Origin: Vibrio owensii CAIM 1854 = LMG 25443
GTDB lineage: Bacteria > Pseudomonadota > Gammaproteobacteria > Enterobacterales > Vibrionaceae
Direction: 5' to 3'
DNA: 64,000 nt
Assembly (NCBI RefSeq): GCF_000817815.1
Contig: NZ_JPRD01000053.1
Coordinates: forward strand, 1-64,000
The notes under the pieces were generated by a model that was not told the origin of the DNA, made no database searches, and was given only the letters and a program-made list of their open reading frames with translations. The translations under genes were made by a program, and so were the position numbers. Positions 8,537-16,529 of this stretch are shown in pieces (position 1 is the stretch's first letter; every line of letters starts with the position of its first letter).

Positions 8537-9085
8537 CTATTTTACGGCATCTCCAGAACCGCTACCAGTTACTGTCATCATTATGTACTTGAAGTAACTC
8601 TTCAACGTTAAAGAGTCGATCATCTTTCTATCCGTTTCAGCTAACAGTTTTGGGGTCGACATATCGATGTTCTGAACCTGCGCAAGACCAGTAATGCCAG
8701 GAAGCACACAATAGACGCCTTTCGCGTCACGCTCTTTGATAAGCTCTTCTTGATTAAACAAATTTGGTCGTGGGCCAACCAAGCTCATTTCACCTTTCAC
8801 TACATTGATTAGCTGCGGTAACTCGTCAATCTTAGTTTTGCGTAAAAAAGCGCCCAGTTTTGTGATGGACGCATTACTCGCTAGATGGCTAGCGACTGAC
8901 TTTGTGTTTACTGACATCGTGCGGAATTTAATTAGTTTAAATGGCTTCTTGTTTTTGCCCACTCGAGTCTGCACGAATATCGGTGAGCCAGTATCAAACA
9001 TACCCAATACGATAACAATCAGGAGAACTGGCCACAGAAACAGTAAACCCCAAAATGCTGCCAAAAAATCTACTATACGAATCAT
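8537..9085 (-). CDS. Monotopic phosphoglycosyl transferase initiating the polymer repeat
   Basis: This bacterial sugar transferase (PglC/WecP/WreU class, 182 residues) moves a sugar 1-phosphate to undecaprenyl phosphate, the first step of repeat-unit synthesis. The membrane hairpin is at about residues 8-27. Next come FKLIKFRTM and the conserved DELPQLINVVKGEMSLVGPRP, which holds the Asp-Glu of the active site. It lacks the extra N-terminal membrane domain of WbaP. The ATG follows AAGGACG and overlaps the stop of the reductase gene by 4 nt, so the two are translationally coupled. Its likely substrate is UDP-QuiNAc or UDP-FucNAc, inferred from the neighbours. Confidence 0.88.
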   Translation of the reverse strand: MIRIVDFLAAFWGLLFLWPVLLIVIVLGMFDTGSPIFVQTRVGKNKKPFKLIKFRTMSVNTKSVASHLASNASITKLGAFLRKTKIDELPQLINVVKGEMSLVGPRPNLFNQEELIKERDAKGVYCVLPGITGLAQVQNIDMSTPKLLAETDRKMIDSLTLKSYFKYIMMTVTGSGSGDAVK

Positions 9086-9999
9086 TTTCGTCCTTTATTC
9101 AGTTGTGACATGACTGCTTCCATCGAGCATGGAGGCGTCCAGTCCAATAATTGTTTTAAATTGGAATTATCAACGTGTAGGTTACCAACTAGCTGCTCGA
9201 CTAGCTGTGTTTTACCTGTCAATCGACCAGCAAGTCTAAATAAACCGATAGGGATGGGAAGTTGAATAATTTTACGATTAAAACCTCGCGCAATTTGGTT
9301 AGTAAACTCCCCTATAGATACTGTCTCGCCTTCACTCGCCAAAAACACTTGGCCATTTGCGTTTGGATGCGTAGTACAATGTACAAGAAGGTCAGTTAAG
9401 TTCTGAGCTGCGATAAAATCACGCTTATTCTCGATTGAGCCAAACGGAAGGAGAGGAACTCGTTCTATGAGTTTACTCAATAAGCCGAAGTTACCCGGGG
9501 CATTTAACCCGTATACCAGTGTTGGTCTAACTATAACAACCTCAAGCCCAGTCTCGTCTGCAATTTGCTTCAAGCCTTGCTCAGCAGAGAGCTTAGAGCG
9601 CGTATAATCATTATCAGGTATAAGTGGGCTATTTGGAACCAATGGAGCTTCAAATGTGTTCGCGCCATGCACACCAATCGAGCTGACAAACACAAACCTT
9701 TTGACACCATTCAGTGCAGCTTCCCGAGCTAAATGTAATGTACCATCCACATTTACCTGCTGGTAATCATCACTCGTGAATGTTCGTGAATGAGCGAGCG
9801 CGGCAAGATGGATTACGGCATCAATACTACTAAAAGCATCAGACCAATCCGTTTGCCCATTAAGGCCGCTAATCGTAAATTGCTCACAATTCCAATGATC
9901 ACAGTTATCATTTTCACGGACAACAATACGCTTTATGTTAGTGTAGCCGCAAAAGTGGCTTCCCACGAAACCACTGCTACCGGTCAGTAGTATATTCAT
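9082..9999 (-). CDS. NAD-dependent epimerase/reductase (WbpV/WreQ-like, UDP-QuiNAc or FucNAc synthesis)
   Basis: This extended SDR enzyme has 305 residues. The NAD loop is TGSSGFVGSHF at the N-terminus and the catalytic motif is YTRSKLSAE (about residue 130). VRPTLVYGLNAPGNF is typical of the group annotated as WbpV, WbfT or UDP-glucose 4-epimerase family. Such proteins commonly reduce UDP-4-keto-6-deoxy-GlcNAc made by WbpM-type dehydratases, and sit beside the initiating transferase, as here. The start is the ATG at 9999; the frame also opens with a TTG at 10002. The exact stereochemistry (QuiNAc or FucNAc) cannot be told from sequence. Confidence 0.8.
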   Translation of the reverse strand: MNILLTGSSGFVGSHFCGYTNIKRIVVRENDNCDHWNCEQFTISGLNGQTDWSDAFSSIDAVIHLAALAHSRTFTSDDYQQVNVDGTLHLAREAALNGVKRFVFVSSIGVHGANTFEAPLVPNSPLIPDNDYTRSKLSAEQGLKQIADETGLEVVIVRPTLVYGLNAPGNFGLLSKLIERVPLLPFGSIENKRDFIAAQNLTDLLVHCTTHPNANGQVFLASEGETVSIGEFTNQIARGFNRKIIQLPIPIGLFRLAGRLTGKTQLVEQLVGNLHVDNSNLKQLLDWTPPCSMEAVMSQLNKGRK

Positions 10000-10038
10000 C
10001 AATTAAGACTATCTTTGATTAACATTTATTTTTAACAA

Positions 10039-11046
10039 CTACTTAACCGAGTAGTGTTCGCGGTACCATGCGATAAACTCAGCAACACCCTTCTCTAGGT
10101 TCATCTGAGGCTTATAGCATGTTGCTTTAAACAAATCAGTGGTGTCTGCATAAGTTCGGTAGACATCTCCAGGCTGCATCTCTCTAAAGTTTTTCTTGGC
10201 TTCAATGCCAATTTCGACTTCAAGGGCTTTAATGAAGTCCATCAAGTTTACCGGTGAGCCGTGGCCAATATTATAAACGGCGTATGGTGCAGAACTTGTT
10301 GCTGGCGTACCCGTTTCGACTTTCCACTCATCCGTTCGCTGTGGAACCACATCTGCAATTCGTACTACACCCTCTACAATGTCATCAACATGTGTGAAAT
10401 CGCGCCACATATCACCATTGTTATTAATATCAATAGTTTCACCGGCAAATATCTTCTTCGCGAAGATGAAAGGCGCCATATCAGGGCGGCCCCAAGAACC
10501 ATAAACTGTGAAGAAGCGCAGCCCTGTTGTTGGAATATCATACAGATGAGAATAACTATGAGACATCAGCTCATTGGATTTTTTCGTCGCGGCATAAAGT
10601 GATACTGGGTGATCTACCGAATCTGATGTGGAGAATGGGACCTTTTCATTCAGGCCATAAACTGAACTTGAAGAGGCATAAACCAAATGTCCTACGTTAT
10701 GATTTCGACAAGCTTCTAGGATATTTAAGTGGCCAACCAAATTGGAGCTTGCGTAAGCTTGTGGGTTATCGATCGAATAACGAACACCTGCTTGAGCTGC
10801 TAAATGAATAACTCGGTCAAACTCGTGCTTTGAAAAGAGAGCTTCCAGCGCAACACCATCAGCAATGTCCATTTGCACAAACTCAAATGCTGGTGTTTGA
10901 ATTCTTTGCAGTCTTGCATGCTTTAACTCTACATCATAGTAATCATTGATGTTATCAATACCGATGACTTCATGCCCAAAAGAAAGGAACTTTTCAGCAA
11001 CGGCGCTGCCAATAAATCCGGCAGCGCCGGTAACCAAGTATTTCAT
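10039..11046 (-). CDS. UDP-glucuronate 4-epimerase-like SDR
   Basis: This extended SDR of 335 residues has TGAAGFIGSAVAEKF at the N-terminus, SSSSVYG for the catalytic Ser, and LYAATKKSNELM carrying the Tyr-x3-Lys pair. VYGSWGRPDMAPFIFAKKI is characteristic of UDP-glucuronate 4-epimerases (GlaKDE/LpsL/Cap1J type). The product would be UDP-galacturonic acid made from the Ugd product encoded 4 kb downstream. The ATG at 11046 is chosen because GGAAG lies 5 nt upstream. The frame opens four codons earlier with a TTG. A UDP-GlcNAcA epimerase role is a less likely alternative. Confidence 0.85.
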   Translation of the reverse strand: MKYLVTGAAGFIGSAVAEKFLSFGHEVIGIDNINDYYDVELKHARLQRIQTPAFEFVQMDIADGVALEALFSKHEFDRVIHLAAQAGVRYSIDNPQAYASSNLVGHLNILEACRNHNVGHLVYASSSSVYGLNEKVPFSTSDSVDHPVSLYAATKKSNELMSHSYSHLYDIPTTGLRFFTVYGSWGRPDMAPFIFAKKIFAGETIDINNNGDMWRDFTHVDDIVEGVVRIADVVPQRTDEWKVETGTPATSSAPYAVYNIGHGSPVNLMDFIKALEVEIGIEAKKNFREMQPGDVYRTYADTTDLFKATCYKPQMNLEKGVAEFIAWYREHYSVK

Positions 11047-11093
11047 ATTTACTTCCAATTTTTACTGAACGCGTTAGAACAACATTCAAATTA

Positions 11094-11909
11094 TTATTTT
11101 GTACGAGAGTCAAAAGACTTCATCAATTGGGTCAGTCTCACTTGAAGCCCAATCGGTAGCAAAGAGCGGACAAAGGGGACAAAGCAAACTAAGGATTTCA
11201 TCAAACCCAGTTTACAAGACATACTCCCTTTAAATCCAATCTTGCCTTGCATCCAAGCCAGTTTCGGTGACTGTTTTTGCAGTGTATGCTGATCAAAGCG
11301 GTACTCCATCAATTTCTCTTGAAGGTTACCAAGCCTTAAACCATGCTTAGCGGCTCGAAACCAAAGCTCATAATCCTGACGCCTTCTCAACGAGTCATCA
11401 TAGGCACCAATATCATCTAATCTTGCTTTGACGAACATAACACTAGGATGAATGAACGGGTTGCACCAGAGCTTGCTCAAGATATCAGCATGACTCTCTG
11501 GATTAACTCTTACGCCCGTTACTTCACCAGTAAAATCGATGACTGTAGCAGCTGTACCAACAATATCGAGTTGATTTGAGATGATATAGCGCTCTTGCTT
11601 TTCCAGCCTTTCAGCAGCACAAACATCATCAGTATCCATTCGGGCGACTAAATTCCCCGAGCAGTACTTCAACCCTTCGTTCAGCGCAATAGCCAAACCG
11701 GAGTTCGTCGCCAACGGTACCTTAATGATTGGCAACAAAGTGCAGAATTCATCAACAACTTCCGTCAGCGCATCATTTACTGGACCGTCGAAAACAATCA
11801 CGACTTCGTCAGGTTGTCTTGTTTGTTTGGTTAGACTTTCCAAACTCTGGACCAAAAATTTAGAATTCTCTTTATCATAAAGAGACATCAATATAGAAAT
11901 CTTATTCAT
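11094..11909 (-). CDS. Family 2 glycosyltransferase
   Basis: This cytoplasmic GT-A fold transferase of 271 residues begins ISILMSLYDKENSKFL. The nucleotide-sugar/metal motif is ARMDTDDVC (DxD, about residue 88-95), and RRQDYELWFRAAK is the acceptor-side segment usual in GT2 enzymes that add a sugar to lipid-linked repeats. It probably adds one sugar of the repeat unit. Donor and linkage are unknown. It lies between the epimerase and the lyase-like gene in the distal part of the minus-strand cluster. Confidence 0.85.
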   Translation of the reverse strand: MNKISILMSLYDKENSKFLVQSLESLTKQTRQPDEVVIVFDGPVNDALTEVVDEFCTLLPIIKVPLATNSGLAIALNEGLKYCSGNLVARMDTDDVCAAERLEKQERYIISNQLDIVGTAATVIDFTGEVTGVRVNPESHADILSKLWCNPFIHPSVMFVKARLDDIGAYDDSLRRRQDYELWFRAAKHGLRLGNLQEKLMEYRFDQHTLQKQSPKLAWMQGKIGFKGSMSCKLGLMKSLVCFVPFVRSLLPIGLQVRLTQLMKSFDSRTK

Positions 11910-11975
11910 CTTTCTTAATCAGCTCATATTGACCATCTGCCAATCAGCAGATCAGTGTTACTTAGCCGACTACTC

Positions 11976-13241
11976 CTAATTTAAGCTGATGCGATAAAGC
12001 TGTCGCTTGCCCGAAAATACAGAGTCGAAGAACACACTGTTGCCATCAGGTGACATTCTTGGGTGTAAGTCGCAACGCGTTTCACCATTAAAGTTAAACC
12101 CATGGAAAAATTCGCCAAGATGCTTAACCTCACCTGTTTTCCAATTACACAGCATCAAATACTGCATGCGGGCTTTATCTGGATACGTGTCGGTAATAAA
12201 CCAGTCTCCAACTACATGTGGGTGTCCATCGCCATAAGAATCTAAGACACCGTTAGCAAAGTGGGTCATATTGCCAGTGTGAATATCGATCAGCCAGTAT
12301 GCATCTTTTTCGCCTGGCCCTCTCAGATAACCCAAGATTGTTGAATCATCCGCCCAAAAACAGTGACTCACCATACCGTAGGCAGCGAGTGTCTTGACCT
12401 CTTTGCCATCACTCGTAGACAACATTAATCGGTCAACACGACGCTGGCCGACAAAATAACGATGAAGAAATATAAAATGCTCACCAGAGCGAGAAACACT
12501 CACATGGTTTACTTTGTGGGTGGCATTATCGAAGCTCGACTGATGATCAATGGCCTTCACATCATCAATAGATAGCAGTAGTTCACTTTGACCCGATTCA
12601 ATTGAAACCTTCGAAATACCATCTTTATCAGTTTGCTGAAGCTCTTCTTCCGTCAGAGAGGGAAGATTTCGATAGCCATAGTCGGGTCTCATCGCCATCA
12701 ATCGGCGGTAATTCAAAGACAAGAAGTAATCACTCTTGAATGAGTCTTGCACAGCATGTTCAAATCGTCTGACTTCTTGCTGAGTCTCAATTGAGAAAAC
12801 GCGACTATAGTACTTCTGGAGTTCATCATCAAAGTCGTTGAAGATGAAGTGTTCCGAATCAAGCCAATGTGCCCTGGAGCCTTGTTGCCAATTGAAGGTG
12901 CGAGTATCAACTTCAAAAAGTAGCTCTTGGTTAGGATCGACCACAGCAATGGTCACCGAATGACTACTTTGTGGTAAACGATCTGTTCGCGAACTGGTTC
13001 GATGCACTAGGGTGTAACCGCTCTCTGAAACCGGAGATTTGTCGAAGTAACCAAAGAAGCTCTCGCTTTCTTGATTTCGATTTATGCAAAAAATCTCGAA
13101 TTCAGACTTATAATGATAATTTTTTTTTGACCGAAAGTAGACAAGCTTAGAATAAAAAGTTTTTACTACACGCTTGGCTGTCGGGGTTTTCGTCAGAATA
13201 CGAGCTATCGCTCTTTCTAAAGGGCTAAATGACTCACTCAA
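11976..13241 (-). CDS. Oligogalacturonate lyase-like beta-propeller protein
   Basis: The protein has 421 residues, no signal peptide and no membrane segment. It shows repeated WD40/TolB-like blades: RSGEHFIFLHRY, ADDSTILGYLRGPG, and the C-terminal LHPRMSPDGNSVFFDSVFSG. This layout recalls oligogalacturonate lyase (PL22), which acts on unsaturated digalacturonate. His residues in HVSVSRSGEHF, GDGHPHVVGDW and DLHPRMS could match the metal site, but this is inference. It starts at a TTG (13241) 7 nt after AAGGACG, with no better ATG nearby. A UDP-GalA-forming epimerase two genes away makes uronate handling plausible. It could instead be a non-catalytic propeller. Confidence 0.6.
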   Translation of the reverse strand: MSESFSPLERAIARILTKTPTAKRVVKTFYSKLVYFRSKKNYHYKSEFEIFCINRNQESESFFGYFDKSPVSESGYTLVHRTSSRTDRLPQSSHSVTIAVVDPNQELLFEVDTRTFNWQQGSRAHWLDSEHFIFNDFDDELQKYYSRVFSIETQQEVRRFEHAVQDSFKSDYFLSLNYRRLMAMRPDYGYRNLPSLTEEELQQTDKDGISKVSIESGQSELLLSIDDVKAIDHQSSFDNATHKVNHVSVSRSGEHFIFLHRYFVGQRRVDRLMLSTSDGKEVKTLAAYGMVSHCFWADDSTILGYLRGPGEKDAYWLIDIHTGNMTHFANGVLDSYGDGHPHVVGDWFITDTYPDKARMQYLMLCNWKTGEVKHLGEFFHGFNFNGETRCDLHPRMSPDGNSVFFDSVFSGKRQLYRISLN

Positions 13242-13340
13242 TTTAAAACGTCCTTACTAAAATACGATAGTTAAATATGAACAACTAACAAACTACGAAG
13301 CTTTAAAATTCATTAAAAACAGAAAAAAACCATTTTAAAA

Positions 13341-14240
13341 CTACATCCGGCTACGAATCCGTATTAACAGAATTGGCGATACCAGACCAAGAAATGCTAA
13401 TATAGCAGTTTTTAGTCTTGGACAAATTAAAAAAGAATCGTAGTAATACCTAACAGCTTCAACACGACGACCAATCGAAATAGCTTGGGCTGCTAAAAAA
13501 TCAAACTGCTTTGAACGCCTCAGTTTTTGTTCTTGTTCATTTAAACAATCACTAATCAACTTCTGGTGTTTTCTATTTAATAGTTCAATACCCTGTTCAT
13601 AGCGACTTAAATTTGAAGAGATTCTATTCCTAACAAAAGAACGGTTTGATATAGCTAAAGGCTCTTCGACAATGCCTATTTTAAAGCGAGAGGATATAAT
13701 ACGAATCCACAAGTCATACTCTTCTCTTGCTTGAAAACTTGTATCAAATCCGTTAACTTTGAGAAAAATACTTTTTTTCACTACACAAGAGATTGTTGCT
13801 CCAATATAGTTTTCCATACAAATTGATTTTAATGGTTCGGAGAGATTGCGAGATTTAGTTGGATATTCTACGCCTATACTTTCGTAATTTACTATTAGCT
13901 GGGAAAAAACAGCATCAAGATTTTCTTTTTTTGCAAGTGATAACTGCTTCTCCAACTTATTAGAAAGCCAGACATCGTCATCGTCTAAAAAAGCCACAAA
14001 CTCAGAATTTGCGATACTTGCTCCCAAGTTTCTTGAGGATGATGCTCCAGAGTTAGGGTTAGTAATGAACTGAATCCTCAGATCATTATAACTTTCTACT
14101 AATTCTTTCGTATTTTGAGATCCTGTGTCATCTACTACAATCACCTCGTTGGCGCGATAGGTCTGATTCAAAACACTATCGATGGCTAGCTTTAATGTTT
14201 CAACTCTATCGTGTGTTGGAATTACAACAGAAACTTTCAT
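13341..14240 (-). CDS. Family 2 glycosyltransferase
   Basis: This GT-A enzyme of 299 residues starts MKVSVVIPTHDRVETLKLAI and has FVAFLDDDDVWLSNKLEKQ (the DxD region, about residue 83). AREEYDLWIRI is the C-terminal acceptor-side motif. A weakly hydrophobic C-terminus (LAFLGLVSPILLI) may attach it to the membrane. The call covers the family only; donor is unknown. It ends just before a 99-nt spacer from the lyase-like gene and begins 2 nt from the stop of the next upstream glycosyltransferase gene. Confidence 0.87.
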   Translation of the reverse strand: MKVSVVIPTHDRVETLKLAIDSVLNQTYRANEVIVVDDTGSQNTKELVESYNDLRIQFITNPNSGASSSRNLGASIANSEFVAFLDDDDVWLSNKLEKQLSLAKKENLDAVFSQLIVNYESIGVEYPTKSRNLSEPLKSICMENYIGATISCVVKKSIFLKVNGFDTSFQAREEYDLWIRIISSRFKIGIVEEPLAISNRSFVRNRISSNLSRYEQGIELLNRKHQKLISDCLNEQEQKLRRSKQFDFLAAQAISIGRRVEAVRYYYDSFLICPRLKTAILAFLGLVSPILLIRIRSRM

Positions 14241-14241
14241 G

Positions 14242-15420
14242 TTAGACTCGTTTATTATTTATTAAATGACATATTGGAGATAATAGTGACGTAATATTGA
14301 CTGATTCAATCTCATCCAAGCTAAAAAGCTCTCCGCTATGGTTATTGCGGGTGGAAAAAACCGCTTTGATACTAGCAACATCATTTTTGCAGAAAGTAAA
14401 CCTATCATTGAGTGGTATATCTTTTTCAGAAAATTCCCCATCCAACAAAACTAAAACATGTCTATCGGAAATTAGAGAGTCGTATATTTTACCTGGCAAC
14501 TGACCTCCATGACGATTCAGTACAATTACATCCAAGTTATAGGACTCAGAAATTTCTTCCAGTTCAGATTTAGAAACTCTTGAATTTATACTAACGGCCG
14601 GACTAGAAGTTTTTAGTTCACAACCTTCACCATAGATTGCAAGAGGTAAATCCAAATCCTCACAAGCTTTAACCAAGTTTTGAAGATTTCTTATGTTGGA
14701 ATGATAATCTCCTGCATAAAGTGCTCTAACGTTATTTGGTATACCGGTGGGAATAGCCAACCTCTTAGCTCTTGCGTTTGCTAAAGAAAAACTGCTGACG
14801 CCTCTAGGAAGACAAAACATCTTATCACTACTTAGCGGATACAGTTTTTTCTGCCTTTCTAGCGTAGCTATTGAGTTATAAAGCACAATATCACTTTTTG
14901 ATAAAATGCGATTCTCTAAGAATTTAACTAGCTGGCCACTACCAAATGAAAGATCATCATACCAAGGGTCGCCCCAATATTGAACTTTAACAGCATCAGT
15001 TACTTTATAAATTTCATTACAAACGTATTTGTGTATCCCTTTTGGATCAGATGATGAAAATACTACCTGATATTCCTTAACATTCAGGTTATTTGGTAGT
15101 GAATCCCTGAGTAAGTATACCTTATCGGGGATAACTTTCTGTACCTTATCAATAACAAACTTTTTTAATTTTCTAATGAAAGATTTCTGAGCATCATTCG
15201 CCTTAGTAGTCCGAATGCACTCTATAGAAAAGTAAGTACTAATATACTGACTTAAATCTGTCGTCTTATTTTTCTTATCATCACGAATAATCTCCAATAC
15301 ATCAACAGCGTAGTATTCGGAAAGCCCCTCAACCAAAAGACGATTTCTAATCGCTGCAGATGAGTTTGAGTATTGAAGCTCAGGGGTAACAAACAATAAC
15401 CTATCCAATTTAGTCACCAA
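14242..15420 (-). CDS. GT-B glycosyltransferase (family 4-like)
   Basis: This 392-residue protein has an N-terminal Rossmann part beginning LLFVTPELQYSNSSAAIRN. The C-terminal donor domain has LYAGDYHSNIRNLQNLVKAC, then LPLAIYGEGCEL and LPGKIYDSLISDRHVLVLLDG, the equivalent of the donor-binding segment. It resembles GT4-type enzymes but lacks a crisp EGFG..E motif, so it is divergent. The frame opens TTG-GTG, and the GTG at 15417 is an alternative start; no strong ribosome-binding site separates them. It follows directly after the predicted Wzy. AT-rich like its neighbours. Confidence 0.7.
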   Translation of the reverse strand: MVTKLDRLLFVTPELQYSNSSAAIRNRLLVEGLSEYYAVDVLEIIRDDKKNKTTDLSQYISTYFSIECIRTTKANDAQKSFIRKLKKFVIDKVQKVIPDKVYLLRDSLPNNLNVKEYQVVFSSSDPKGIHKYVCNEIYKVTDAVKVQYWGDPWYDDLSFGSGQLVKFLENRILSKSDIVLYNSIATLERQKKLYPLSSDKMFCLPRGVSSFSLANARAKRLAIPTGIPNNVRALYAGDYHSNIRNLQNLVKACEDLDLPLAIYGEGCELKTSSPAVSINSRVSKSELEEISESYNLDVIVLNRHGGQLPGKIYDSLISDRHVLVLLDGEFSEKDIPLNDRFTFCKNDVASIKAVFSTRNNHSGELFSLDEIESVNITSLLSPICHLINNKRV

Positions 15421-15426
15421 TAATAA

Positions 15427-16527
15427 TTAAAATATTATATTTTGATATAACGGCAAAGAAGAAAAGTTATACCAGAGATTTAGAGTGGAATATAATAACA
15501 AACAATAATAGAGAGCAAAAAAAGCAACCTTATTATACTCTACGAAGAATTTTAATATCACGTCAATTACAAACACAAGTGGCAGCATAACTAACAAGTC
15601 AGACGCTCTAACTGAAAATATAGCTATATTAGAAAACAATGCATTGCAGCTTAAACCAATCAAAAAAACGAGCACCATAGTCCTATGTAATGGGGAAACT
15701 ACTAAGCGCCTATGTAATATAAATAAAGCTACGAGACCGAGAGCAAGATAGATCAAACTACGAGGTCCAAAAATACTAATAGCATCGTAACGGCCCAACT
15801 CCGTATACCCTAACATTTTTGTCGCAAGGCTTGGGTCTACCAATGTTAGAATTTCATATATTATGTCGAATGGACCATTAGAAAAAAGAGCTACGGATAA
15901 GTAAGTACTACATAAGAGAAACAAAACAACTATCTCACTACGTCTTACACTAACCACTGCATATAAAGGTAAAGCCAAAATTGAAAAGATCTGTATTAAA
16001 GAAGCCAATATAACTAAACCGTAAAATTTTATATAATTTTTCTGATGAATTTCTAAAAGTGCGTAAAAAACAATAGCCGCTGATAAAGCGTTTCTTATTT
16101 GTCCCATATCTTTAGACAGAGTAAAACTAAAGCAAACAAACAACCCTAGAAATGGAAAGAAAGAGTTTCTTTGAATTATTGAAGCTTTTAAAAAAAGAGT
16201 AATAGCCCCAATAAAGAAGATAAAAAATTCAAAAGGAAAGCCTACTATTCTAAACAATGAGCTAGTAGTAGCAAAAATAAATTCTTTTCCCGAAGAACTT
16301 ATATTATATTCATATAATGGAAATGATAAATCCTCGAAGCTAGTACTGTAATATAAGTTTTGATAACTAAAATAGTCAATTCCATCATATCTAAGGGAAA
16401 CAAACAAAATAATAGGGATGAGAAGAAAAATTATAATATGATTTCCTAACCTATTAAACCGCCCGTCAGCCCCTAAGAAAGCAAAGACGAAGTATGGTAA
16501 TAAAACTAAGAAGTAGTAAAAATGCAT
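15427..16527 (-). CDS. wzy: EpsG-family O-antigen/capsule polymerase (Wzy)
   Basis: This 366-residue integral membrane protein has about ten hydrophobic segments. It begins MHFYYFLVLLPYFVFAFLGA and carries VSLRYDGIDYFSYQNLYYS, the EpsG-type segment after the second helix. ISSSGKEFIF and FTLSKDMGQIRNALSAAIVF match the polar loop and the R-N/Q helix of EpsG polymerases. Wzy joins lipid-linked repeat units in the periplasm. It is the only polymerase candidate in the locus and sits with Wzx and Wzz as expected. Sequence is strongly AT-rich, as is usual for serotype-specific wzy genes. Confidence 0.82.
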   Translation of the reverse strand: MHFYYFLVLLPYFVFAFLGADGRFNRLGNHIIIFLLIPIILFVSLRYDGIDYFSYQNLYYSTSFEDLSFPLYEYNISSSGKEFIFATTSSLFRIVGFPFEFFIFFIGAITLFLKASIIQRNSFFPFLGLFVCFSFTLSKDMGQIRNALSAAIVFYALLEIHQKNYIKFYGLVILASLIQIFSILALPLYAVVSVRRSEIVVLFLLCSTYLSVALFSNGPFDIIYEILTLVDPSLATKMLGYTELGRYDAISIFGPRSLIYLALGLVALFILHRRLVVSPLHRTMVLVFLIGLSCNALFSNIAIFSVRASDLLVMLPLVFVIDVILKFFVEYNKVAFFALYYCLLLYSTLNLWYNFSSLPLYQNIIF

Positions 16528-16529
16528 CG

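Noticed and set aside
10261..10811. Two overlapping plus-strand frames of 94 and 113 codons
   Set aside because: They lie fully opposite the epimerase gene and have no family features.
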